Origin: Leptolyngbyaceae cyanobacterium CSSed165cm_216
GTDB taxonomy: Bacteria > Cyanobacteriota > Cyanobacteriia > Phormidesmidales > Phormidesmidaceae
NCBI GenBank assembly: GCA_007135385.1
Contig: SLIY01000245.1
Coordinates: 1 to 18,497, forward strand
Direction of reading: 5' to 3'
DNA length: 18,497 nucleotides
The translations under genes and the position numbers were made by a program. Below, in pieces: positions 6,301 to 12,556 of the stretch (position 1 is the stretch's first letter; each line of letters opens with the position of its first letter). The notes below the pieces were generated by a model, which saw only the letters and a list, made by a program, of their open reading frames with translations, was not told where the DNA came from and did not search any database.

Positions 6301-8439
6301 TTATCCCGAACTCAGGTTATTCAGGCCCAGGGTGAGTTCCCAGGCCAGCAACTGGCCAGTGGCTGTGGGGGCATGGTCAATGGCCCGCAATTGCCATTCG
6401 CCCTGGGCCGACTGGCCCAACAGACGTATTAGCCCTGGGGTGGTTTGCAACCCGTAGGTTTGGCGCAGTTGAGTTTGGCGACCCAGGGTGCGGCTTTGCA
6501 GCAGCACACGGGTTCCCCCTGGGGCGGTCAAGGTGAGGCTGATGTCCCCTAAGAAGTCGTGATCGAGGGAGACTTTGACCTGTACGTCGGCAACGGTGCC
6601 CGGGTCAGAGATGGCGATGGGGCTGTCGACCCCAGCCGGTTGATGGTCGGGAATGGCGATCGCCGTTTGATTATCTCGGGTCACCACCTGGGTCACCCGG
6701 CGATCGCCCCAGGCCCGCCGCTGGGCCTCTTTAACCGCTGCCCGGGCATTCACCTTGCCGTAGCCAAACCACTTGGAGTGGCCCTGACCGTCGTAGGTGC
6801 CGTGGCGTAGCCCCAACTGGGGATCGGGGTCGCGATCCACCAGCTTATCGGCGGTGGTTTGCAGAATCTCTCGCACCTGCTGGGCGGTCAGGTTGGGGTT
6901 GACCGAGAGGATTAACCCCGCCACCCCGGCCACCACTGGACAGGAGCTAGAGGTGCCGCCAAAGCTACTGGTGTAAGCGCTGCTACTATAGCCTTGCCCT
7001 CCGGTGCGATCGCTCGTGACCATGCCCCGTCCGGGCAAATACTGACGTAGCTCCGGCCCGGTGGGCACCGAGCCAATGCGGGGTAGGGCCATGCTCGGCG
7101 GCGCATTATTGCTGGGGGCCGCCACTGCAATGTGCTCTCCCCAATTGCTGTAGGCCGCCTTGGTGCCCAGACTGGTGGTGGCTGATACGGCAATCACATC
7201 GGGATGAATGGCAAAGCCACTGAGCCAACGGGTGGGGCCGCTCAGGGCATTTTGGGGCCACTGGGTTTCGTTAATCACACCGCTGACGGGGCGATTGGCA
7301 TTACCAGCCGAAAACACCACCACACAGCCCTTGCCCTGGCGACCAGCGGTGGCGGCTCGGGTAATCGCCTGGGTCATGCGAGTGGTCAGGGGAAAATAGT
7401 TGGTGGCGGGCGACCAGCTACAGGAAATTACCGCTGCCCCCCGCCGCACCGCTTGATCAAATAACTGTTCGATCGAGGCATCGTCCACAAAGCCCGTGGT
7501 GCGAATGGGCATGAAGGCACAGCCCGGGGCCGCCCCGACAATGCCGATGCCGTTTTCTTCCCCAATCGCCAGCCCCGCAACCGCCGTACCGTGGTTTTCA
7601 TTCTGCTTAACCGGCAGGGGAACGGAGTCTTTGTCCTGTAAATCGATCGGGCCAACAATCTTGCCCATTCCCTGCAAATCAGGGTGGTTGAGGTCAAAGC
7701 CATCATCGCTCACGGCAATCACCACCGATCGCGATCCCCGGGTCACCTCCCAGGCGGCTTCAGCCTGAATGTGGGACTCGGCCGCCAGGTATTGCCCCCC
7801 CTGGTGGGACAGATGCCACTGCTGGGCATAGCGCTCATCCGTGGGTCGGTATAGGCTCTCGGTTTCTACTACCACATTGGGTTCGGCCATCAGGACGGCG
7901 GCTTGGCCCATCAGCCGATTGGCCAGCTTGATCGGGTTTTCGGTGGCTGCTGATGTGACCCTGACCACAAAGGTTTTGGCCATTCCTTCCAGGGGTTTTT
8001 CCAGACCTAATCCCAGATCGGCTAACACCGTCTCAATGGTGGCCGCCGGGGTATCGGGGATAAATTGCACTGTCAGCTCATCGGTCAAGTACAGCCAGGT
8101 TTGGGGGCTGTCTACCAGACTATAAACGTGACTGGCAAATTTCACCTGGGGGTGTTGCCGGGCCTGGGCGATCGCCCGTTCTAGCTGGTCAGCCTCCACC
8201 TGCCATTCCACCAATTGGCCTGCGGCCACCGCCCGCACCGCCATGGGCTGTAGTGTCTGGCGTAGGGCAGCCAAAGCCTCTGGGGAGCGCAACCGAGTGG
8301 TGAACCGGGTGGATACCTTCGTCAGGGCTAGCTCCTCTCCGCCCCGCTGCAAAATCTCCCCGACAAACGCCTCCCGGGGGCCACCGCTGCTTTCAGTCTG
8401 ACTCGACGGGTCTGAGCCCGTAGGTTGGGAAAAGGTCAT
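6301..8439 (-). CDS. Subtilisin-family (S8) serine protease with C-terminal P/Homo B domain, PrcA-type
   Basis: A 712-residue endopeptidase. The N-terminal third (1-205) is a non-catalytic region, probably pro-domain-like. The S8 domain (about 230-570) shows D245 (AVSDDGFDLNHPDL), H283 (NENHGTAVAG), oxyanion N380 (FSAGN) and the nucleophile S497 in FGGTSSSCPVVAG, where the usual GTSMATP is altered. The C-terminus (about 580-708) is a proprotein-convertase P domain (DHDFLGDISLTLTAPGGTRVLL ends in a GEWQLRAID strand). This architecture matches the calcium-dependent protease PrcA of Anabaena, slightly smaller at about 660 residues from memory. There is no signal peptide: residues 1-25 are polar, so it is probably cytoplasmic or exported by another route. 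Start ATG at 8439. Convergent with the HtrA gene, divergent from the secreted-protein gene at 8637. Confidence 0.93.
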   Translation of the reverse strand: MTFSQPTGSDPSSQTESSGGPREAFVGEILQRGGEELALTKVSTRFTTRLRSPEALAALRQTLQPMAVRAVAAGQLVEWQVEADQLERAIAQARQHPQVKFASHVYSLVDSPQTWLYLTDELTVQFIPDTPAATIETVLADLGLGLEKPLEGMAKTFVVRVTSAATENPIKLANRLMGQAAVLMAEPNVVVETESLYRPTDERYAQQWHLSHQGGQYLAAESHIQAEAAWEVTRGSRSVVIAVSDDGFDLNHPDLQGMGKIVGPIDLQDKDSVPLPVKQNENHGTAVAGLAIGEENGIGIVGAAPGCAFMPIRTTGFVDDASIEQLFDQAVRRGAAVISCSWSPATNYFPLTTRMTQAITRAATAGRQGKGCVVVFSAGNANRPVSGVINETQWPQNALSGPTRWLSGFAIHPDVIAVSATTSLGTKAAYSNWGEHIAVAAPSNNAPPSMALPRIGSVPTGPELRQYLPGRGMVTSDRTGGQGYSSSAYTSSFGGTSSSCPVVAGVAGLILSVNPNLTAQQVREILQTTADKLVDRDPDPQLGLRHGTYDGQGHSKWFGYGKVNARAAVKEAQRRAWGDRRVTQVVTRDNQTAIAIPDHQPAGVDSPIAISDPGTVADVQVKVSLDHDFLGDISLTLTAPGGTRVLLQSRTLGRQTQLRQTYGLQTTPGLIRLLGQSAQGEWQLRAIDHAPTATGQLLAWELTLGLNNLSSG

Positions 8440-8522
8440 GGCCTGACATTACCAAAGGTTGGACGGGAACTTGAACGGGAACCTTATGGCCCCCGACCTA
8501 GTCTTAGGGAAGGCACTCGTGT

Positions 8523-8568
8523 ACGCACTCCCACAGCGGCTGGCTAGGGCCAATCGGTAGGAGTGCGT
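8523..8568. promoter_or_regulatory. 9-bp inverted repeat in the divergent spacer
   Basis: ACGCACTCC at 8523-8531 is exactly complementary to GGAGTGCGT at 8560-8568, with a 28-base spacer. It sits in the 197-bp region between the PrcA-type gene (minus) and the secreted-protein gene (plus). It could be an operator or a leader hairpin. A 9-bp repeat can also arise by chance. Confidence 0.3.
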
Positions 8569-8636
8569 CATACCGAGATGATAAGATACGGCAGTAATTT
8601 TTTCGCTGGTTGTCCCTCACCCCCTTTGATAGTCCT

Positions 8637-9212
8637 ATGGTCGTTTCACTCCGCCCGTTGCTGCAGCCTTTGACCGGTTTTTCTACGGTATCAGTGTTGG
8701 CCCTGTCCCTGGTGGCCGGTGCTGCCCCAGCGCTGGCTCAGACGCCTGAGGTGGAGACGGCTCCTGCGGCTCCGGTGGCTCGGCCTGCTGATGGCTCCCT
8801 CAGTATTGCCTCAGCCAGGCAAATGATGTCTGAGGCCGAAGCCGCGATCGCCGATCAAGACTTTGCCACGGCTGAAACTAAGCTAAAAGCGGCTCGGGAA
8901 ACCCTCAACCAGCTATCGACTTACTATCAAGAGCTGGCTCAGATGTTTGTCGGGGTCGATACCCAAATTAACCGCAGCAATCGCGAACGGGCCTTGGAAA
9001 CCGCTCAGATGCGGGATCAAGCTACCTATCAGTTGGCCCTGGTCTATCGAGCCCAAGACCGCACGAGTCAGGCTGTCCCCTTGCTGATGGAAATTTTGCG
9101 GAGCCAACAACCCACCCGTGAACTGGGGCAGCGAGCCTATCAACAGCTGTTTGAACTCGGCTTCGTGGAAGAGCCCTATGCGGGGCGGGCTGCAAGCTCA
9201 TCTAATCCCTAG
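8637..9212 (+). CDS. Secreted helical protein of unknown function, possibly TPR-like
   Basis: A 191-residue protein I do not recognise. Residues 1-34 are a clear signal peptide (hydrophobic 12-32, APALA before Q35). A Pro/Ala-rich linker (36-52) follows. Residues 54-175 look helical and repeat-like: SARQMMSEAEAAIADQDFATAETKLKAA resembles a TPR/SAS helix pair, and a second pair is ATYQLALVYRAQDRTSQAVPLLMEIL. No catalytic motif is seen. The ATG at 8637 is chosen because it starts the signal peptide; a TTG at 8610 in frame would add nine residues. There is no strong Shine-Dalgarno. Likely periplasmic, perhaps a protein-interaction or cell-envelope factor (inference). Confidence 0.8.
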   Translation: MVVSLRPLLQPLTGFSTVSVLALSLVAGAAPALAQTPEVETAPAAPVARPADGSLSIASARQMMSEAEAAIADQDFATAETKLKAARETLNQLSTYYQELAQMFVGVDTQINRSNRERALETAQMRDQATYQLALVYRAQDRTSQAVPLLMEILRSQQPTRELGQRAYQQLFELGFVEEPYAGRAASSSNP

Positions 9213-9282
9213 CTTTGTCAGGTCATTGCTAAATTCAATGGTTACTCCCTTTCGGTTAGTCTGCCTTCAATGGCAAGATAAC

Positions 9283-9288
9283 TATAGT
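9283..9288 (+). promoter_or_regulatory. Candidate -10 element for the bolA-grx pair
   Basis: TATAGT lies 77 bases before the bolA start in a 153-bp spacer. No good -35 hexamer occurs at 16-18 bases upstream, so this is only a weak promoter candidate. Confidence 0.25.
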
Positions 9289-9365
9289 GATCGGGAAGTC
9301 GTTTTTGGCCGATGTGCCGATGTTAATAGCCCACAACAAGAATATTGCCAGTAGGGGACTTTTGC

Positions 9366-9623
9366 ATGATTAGCCCAGACCAAGTGGCCACGATGATCAA
9401 AGCTGGCCTACCAGATGCCGATGTGCAGGTGCAAGATCTGACCGGGGGAGGAGACCACTATCAGGTGGTAGTGGTCTCCTCTGACTTTGCCGGTCGTAGC
9501 CTGGTGCAGCAGCATCAAATGGTGTATGGGGCCGTACGCGATGCCATGTCGTCTGAGGCCATCCATGCGCTAGCTTTAAAGACATACACCCCTGACGCTT
9601 GGGCTGCGGTCCAGAGTGCCTAG
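9366..9623 (+). CDS. BolA family protein
   Basis: An 85-residue BolA/IbaG-type protein. The family pattern is intact: acidic region DLTGGGDHYQVVVVSSDFAG (25-43), then GRSLVQQHQMVYGAV and the C-terminal IHALALKTYTPDAW, whose H67 corresponds to the conserved cluster-ligand histidine. BolA proteins bind a [2Fe-2S] cluster jointly with CGFS monothiol glutaredoxins and help in iron-sulphur trafficking. That fits the grx gene 37 bp downstream on the same strand, probably co-transcribed. The ATG at 9366 has AGGGGA 8 bases upstream; an in-frame TTG at 9345 is rejected. A strong inverted repeat lies inside the gene (see separate entry). Confidence 0.95.
   Translation: MISPDQVATMIKAGLPDADVQVQDLTGGGDHYQVVVVSSDFAGRSLVQQHQMVYGAVRDAMSSEAIHALALKTYTPDAWAAVQSA
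9448..9481 (+). other. 13-bp perfect inverted repeat (hairpin) inside bolA
   Basis: GAGGAGACCACTA (9448-9460) is exactly complementary to TAGTGGTCTCCTC (9469-9481), with the 8-base loop TCAGGTGG. It lies in codons 28-39 of bolA. The conserved residues DHY and VVVVS limit the codons here, which explains part of the symmetry but not every silent position. Confidence 0.85.
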
Positions 9624-9660
9624 TTCCGTCTAGCCCGATTAACCTGAGGAGGATTATTCA

Positions 9661-9984
9661 ATGGATGCAGCAGTTAAAGACAGAATTGATCAAATGGTTC
9701 AGAGCAACGCCATCATGGTGTTTATGAAGGGCAATAAATTGATGCCCCAGTGCGGGTTCTCTAATAATGTGGTGCAGATTTTGAATGTGCTAGGGGCACC
9801 CTTTGAGACCTTTGATGTTTTGGCTGATCCTGACATCCGTCAAGGGATTAAAGAGTATTCCAACTGGCCGACGATCCCCCAAGTGTACGTCAATGGCGAG
9901 TTTTTGGGCGGCTCTGACATTTTGATTGAGATGTACCAAAGCGGGCAACTGCAAGAGGTGGTTGAAGTCGCCCTAGCTTCTTAA
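9661..9984 (+). CDS. grxD: Grx4-family monothiol glutaredoxin (CGFS type)
   Basis: A 107-residue monothiol glutaredoxin. Key features are K23 (FMKG), the CGFS active site with C31 (MPQCGFSNNVV), the cis-proline region WPTIPQVYVNGEFLGG and the C-terminal GSDILIEMYQSGQL. Such proteins bridge a [2Fe-2S] cluster using C31 and glutathione, and transfer it to targets or to BolA rather than reducing disulphides. A strong ribosome site (GAGGAGGA) precedes the ATG. The gene follows bolA by 37 bp, the common BolA-Grx pairing. It converges on the next gene with a 10-bp gap. Confidence 0.97.
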   Translation: MDAAVKDRIDQMVQSNAIMVFMKGNKLMPQCGFSNNVVQILNVLGAPFETFDVLADPDIRQGIKEYSNWPTIPQVYVNGEFLGGSDILIEMYQSGQLQEVVEVALAS

Positions 9985-9994
9985 GGACTGCCCT

Positions 9995-11131
9995 TTAGCG
10001 ACAGTTGCCTCGTGACCAACCCCACTCTTCTACCCCAATAGAGATCTGGGAGCCTGGGCGGGGATTGCCGCCACTGAGGTCAATCAGGGCTAACTCCGTA
10101 GCACCTCGAAAGGACCCCCGGTAAATCGGCTGTCCCTGGGCATTATTTTGGGCAAACCGCAGGGTTGACACTGTGGATTCTGCCCCTGCTCGCTCCCAAT
10201 TAACTTGTGTGAACCGCTGACTTGCGGCCTCAGCCCGATATTGCCAGCCATTTTGCATCTGTCCAGTGCAAATGACGGTTGCGGCAGCCGGGGGAGTTAC
10301 GGGAGGTTGGGTGGCAGCTTGCTGGCCACTAAATTGGATAAAGAAGGGCTGACCATCCAGGGTGCCATTGGACGAAATGCTGATGATCGAGTTATTCGGG
10401 CCATAGCGAATGTTGGCAGGCCCCTGGGCATCTGCATTACCCGAAGCGGTGAGATTGAGGACAATGTCTTCCGCTGTTTTTCGGGTTTGCTGCCCTCCAA
10501 AGGTAATATTGTTGCCATCGGCCAGGCGAATCGATAACTCGGCCCTGTCATCTGGCTGAACAGTCACCGAGGCAAAGGTAATGTTCTGATTTGGACGCCC
10601 TTGAAGTCCGAACACCCCTTGACCCTGCTGAGTCAGGGTGGTCACGCTAGCGACAGGGGGACGGCTGACACTGTCGTCGGCGATGGTGAAACGAATCGAT
10701 AGGGGTTGGCCATCCAGGGTGCCGCTGCCGCTCAGGGAGATCAGAGTGTTGCCCTGGTAGCGGACGTTGAGCGTGCCCGTAGCATCAGCCCCGCCAGCGC
10801 TGATTAGCTGGATCTGAGCCTCATCCCCACTGCGGCTGACCAGTTGCCCATTCCAGCGCTGCAAGTTACCATCGGCCAAGCGCAGAGAAATCTCAACTAG
10901 CTGATTGGGGCGGCCGGTGACGGTAACGAAGGTCACGGTTTGGCTGGGGCGATTACCGATTGATAGGGTTCCTTCCCCTTCTCCTATCAGGTTCCAGTCG
11001 GCCTGCTGGGCGATCATAGGGGTGGTAGGCATGGGCACGGCGGCCTTGACGATCTGGGGAGTGCTCATAACCGTGACGGCAGCGCCATAGGCCAAAGCCG
11101 AATATGTCAGAACTGAGCGGATTTTCATCAT
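9995..11131 (-). CDS. Secreted protein with a duplicated beta-rich domain, unknown function
   Basis: A 378-residue protein I cannot assign. Residues 1-30 form a signal peptide (MKIRS, hydrophobic 8-22, cleavage near VKA). Two homologous repeats follow, about 46-149 and 168-268; compare LRLADGNLQRWNGQ with IRLADGNNITFGGQ, and GSGTLDGQPLSIRF with SNGTLDGQPFFIQF. After a Pro/Ala linker (270-284) comes a distinct C-terminal domain (285-378) with VICTGQMQNGWQYRAEA and a terminal WGWSRGNC; its two Cys (288, 377) could form a disulphide. The composition suggests an exported beta-sandwich. Start: ATG at 11131 (or the adjacent ATG at 11128) with AAAGGTG just upstream. An in-frame TTG at 11203 falls within an inverted repeat and is rejected. 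Flanked by two glutaredoxin genes, probably by chance. Confidence 0.82.
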   Translation of the reverse strand: MMKIRSVLTYSALAYGAAVTVMSTPQIVKAAVPMPTTPMIAQQADWNLIGEGEGTLSIGNRPSQTVTFVTVTGRPNQLVEISLRLADGNLQRWNGQLVSRSGDEAQIQLISAGGADATGTLNVRYQGNTLISLSGSGTLDGQPLSIRFTIADDSVSRPPVASVTTLTQQGQGVFGLQGRPNQNITFASVTVQPDDRAELSIRLADGNNITFGGQQTRKTAEDIVLNLTASGNADAQGPANIRYGPNNSIISISSNGTLDGQPFFIQFSGQQAATQPPVTPPAAATVICTGQMQNGWQYRAEAASQRFTQVNWERAGAESTVSTLRFAQNNAQGQPIYRGSFRGATELALIDLSGGNPRPGSQISIGVEEWGWSRGNCR

Positions 11132-11155
11132 GATCACCTTTTGATAACTAGACTT

Positions 11156-11224
11156 AGCCCCTACCCGAACAGACTCTCCAATCCTTGAGGTGGCATCGGC
11201 CAACTAGGGTTTCGGGTAGGGGCT
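11156..11224. promoter_or_regulatory. Perfect 14-bp inverted repeat upstream of the secreted-protein gene
   Basis: AGCCCCTACCCGAA (11156-11169) is exactly complementary to TTCGGGTAGGGGCT (11211-11224), with 41 bases between. On the minus strand it lies 25-93 bases before the ATG at 11131, leaving the ribosome site free. A transcript across it could form a long-armed stem enclosing a large loop. As DNA it could be a pair of operator half-sites or the ends of a tiny inserted element, although no target-site duplication is visible. No known riboswitch was recognised. Confidence 0.8.
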
Positions 11225-11398
11225 GAATACGTAAACCAGGCAACTGCCTAGAGATAGTTTTCATGCCATGCCCTAACAAGGCCGGCACAGCGAATTCTTC
11301 CCCGATGAGGACTTTAGCAGAAATACCCCTGCAACTCAATCTGGTGACTGGTGATCCGGTGTGTCTGGTGTCAGGGCTTTTGAGCCCTCGCTATGGGG

Positions 11399-11412
11399 GC
11401 TTGGCGCCAAGC
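11399..11412. promoter_or_regulatory. Perfect 14-bp palindrome upstream of grxC
   Basis: GCTTGGCGCCAAGC is self-complementary over all 14 bases. It sits 98 bases before the grxC ATG and could be a dimeric repressor or activator site. The regulator cannot be named. Confidence 0.5.
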
Positions 11413-11510
11413 TGTTGAGTAATGGTGGGTTGAGCAACCAGATCAACGATGAGTGCATATCGCTCAGGCGAAGCTCTGCCAAAATAGAGCTGAAGTATTC
11501 AATATCAACC

Positions 11511-11831
11511 ATGCTTGACCAACTTGCCCGGCTGATGGGGCGTCGCCCCCTACCCGTCGAAGCCAACGTCGAAATTTACACCTGGCAAACCTGTCCCTAC
11601 TGCATTCGCGCCAAGCTGCTGTTGTGGTGGAAGGGGGTTGCTTTTGCGGAATACAAAATTGACGGTGACGGCGGTGCTCGCCTGCGGATGGCTAAACGGG
11701 CTGAAGGCCGGAAATCCGTACCTCAGATTTTTATCAACGATCGCCCCATTGGCGGCTGCGATGATCTCTATGCCCTCGATCGCCAGGGGCAGTTAGATGC
11801 ACTATTGCTGACTCCAGCTGAGACGGCCTAG
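11511..11831 (+). CDS. grxC: Dithiol glutaredoxin 3 (CPYC type)
   Basis: A 106-residue glutathione-dependent disulphide reductase. The active site TCPYCIRAK gives C28 and C31. The cis-proline motif KSVPQIFIND (P71) and the glutathione-binding GGCDDL (81-86) follow. Classical GrxC is about 85-90 residues; this one has a roughly 17-residue N-terminal extension and a short tail. The ATG at 11511 starts that extension. The frame is open to 11361, but the added 50 residues are not glutaredoxin-like and cover the palindrome. No good ribosome site is seen. In some cyanobacteria grxC precedes gshB; gshB is not here. The stop codon overlaps the stop of a convergent small ORF. Confidence 0.95.
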   Translation: MLDQLARLMGRRPLPVEANVEIYTWQTCPYCIRAKLLLWWKGVAFAEYKIDGDGGARLRMAKRAEGRKSVPQIFINDRPIGGCDDLYALDRQGQLDALLLTPAETA

Positions 11832-12055
11832 TTCCACCAGGCCATCACTCGCCCCTTTAACCTATGCCACAGCTGTTGCAGGCGCAGGACTAGACCACGC
11901 CAACCGGTTCGCTGGGGCGATCGCGGTGCTGCAGAGGATTTGACGTTACAGCTTTGCAACTGACCTAGCATCGCCTCTAAATGACTATCTCGGGTCGCCA
12001 ACTGAGCGGGTAGACAGTGGGATTGGTTTTCGCAGGAACTGCACAACATAGACAT
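11828..12055 (-). CDS. Possible small Cys-rich protein (75 residues), hypothetical
   Basis: An uncharacterised frame that may be a real gene. It begins MSMLCSSCENQSHCLPAQ, giving a C-x2-C-x5-C cluster (C5, C8, C14) that could bind a metal or be redox-active. A short leucine-spaced segment (LEAMLGQLQSC) follows, and a basic aromatic tail RLQQLWHRLKGRVMAWWN that could be an amphipathic membrane-associating helix. Its stop shares four bases (CTAG) with the grxC stop. The frame is open to 12199, but the ATG at 12055 gives the most protein-like product. The ribosome site is weak. If not coding, the stretch from grxC to gdhA would be a 725-bp gene-free region. Homologue search is decisive. Confidence 0.45.
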   Translation of the reverse strand: MSMLCSSCENQSHCLPAQLATRDSHLEAMLGQLQSCNVKSSAAPRSPQRTGWRGLVLRLQQLWHRLKGRVMAWWN

Positions 12056-12132
12056 GATCGCTAACCGGCTGTACCTCCGGTGGATAGAACAGGGCCGTTC
12101 TAAGGTCACGGCCCACAGCGTATTCCATCTAA

Positions 12133-12160
12133 ACAATGTCCTCATCACAATGTCCTCATC
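12133..12160. repeat. Perfect 14-bp tandem duplication
   Basis: ACAATGTCCTCATC occurs at 12133-12146 and, directly abutting, at 12147-12160, with no mismatch. Confidence 0.9.
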
Positions 12161-12413
12161 CCAGACCTTAGACTCAGCCCACCATACCGACCTTGTCAAA
12201 ACTCTGGATCAGGGTTTAGCTGGAACCCGCTACCTCTAGTTTGCGGTGAAAAATAAAAAAAATGGTTTATGGCGAACTAAAGGTTAGCTTAAGAAGCACA
12301 GCCAGGCGGGACCCTGGGCTGAATACGGCACCATGTGAGGATTCGCGACAAATGATGAAGTTCTTTGAATGCCGCGGGTGCTGGTTGGCCATTCCTCGGA
12401 CAATGGCGACAGT

Positions 12414-12437
12414 AGATTGACTAAAAGATTGACTAAA
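12414..12437. repeat. Perfect 12-bp tandem duplication containing TTGACT twice
   Basis: AGATTGACTAAA occurs at 12414-12425 and 12426-12437. Each copy carries TTGACT, which resembles a -35 hexamer. However, no good -10 lies 16-18 bases after either copy (TATGAC at 12448 is 24 and 12 bases away), so I do not call a promoter. Confidence 0.88.
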
Positions 12438-12495
12438 AAAGAGGAAATATGACGGCTTGCTAGTGGGGCTCTTTCCCCGTGAAACCCTGGCTATG

Positions 12496-12522
12496 CCAAC
12501 GCTGCAATCCCAACGCTGCAAT
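12496..12522. repeat. 13-bp direct repeat, 14-bp period, in the gdhA leader
   Basis: CCAACGCTGCAAT occurs at 12496-12508 and 12510-12522, separated by one base. It lies 34-61 bases before the gdhA ATG, inside the open upstream extension of that frame. Confidence 0.88.
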
Positions 12523-12556
12523 TATTGTTCGGGCTGGAACTTCCAGTTGTTTTGTC

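Larger units (their letters stand above)
11132..11510. other. 379-bp divergent intergenic region
   Basis: This region separates the minus-strand secreted-protein gene from grxC and must contain both promoters. It holds a perfect 14-bp inverted repeat (11156-11224) and a perfect 14-bp palindrome (11399-11412), entered separately, plus a small AGGGCT/AGCCCT hairpin at 11373-11388. No clear -35/-10 pair was found. No additional gene is supported. Confidence 0.6.
12056..12556. other. 501-bp gene-free region upstream of gdhA
   Basis: No convincing gene; the small frames at 12054-12239 (plus) and 12267-12521 (minus) lack motifs. The region carries three separate short direct duplications (12133-12160, 12414-12437, 12496-12522; entered separately) and an A-rich tract near 12249-12262. 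A 6-bp-arm hairpin CTGGAA-C-TTCCAG (12534-12546) lies 11 bases before the gdhA ATG. No consensus NtcA site (GTA-N8-TAC) was seen. Confidence 0.6.

Noticed and set aside
12267..12521. 84-codon minus-strand frame upstream of gdhA
   Set aside because: It overlaps two direct duplications, has Ser/Phe-rich composition without a domain, and lacks a ribosome site.
12479..12556. GTG-initiated extension of gdhA
   Set aside because: The added 26 codons consist largely of a 13-bp DNA duplication and do not resemble the family N-terminus.
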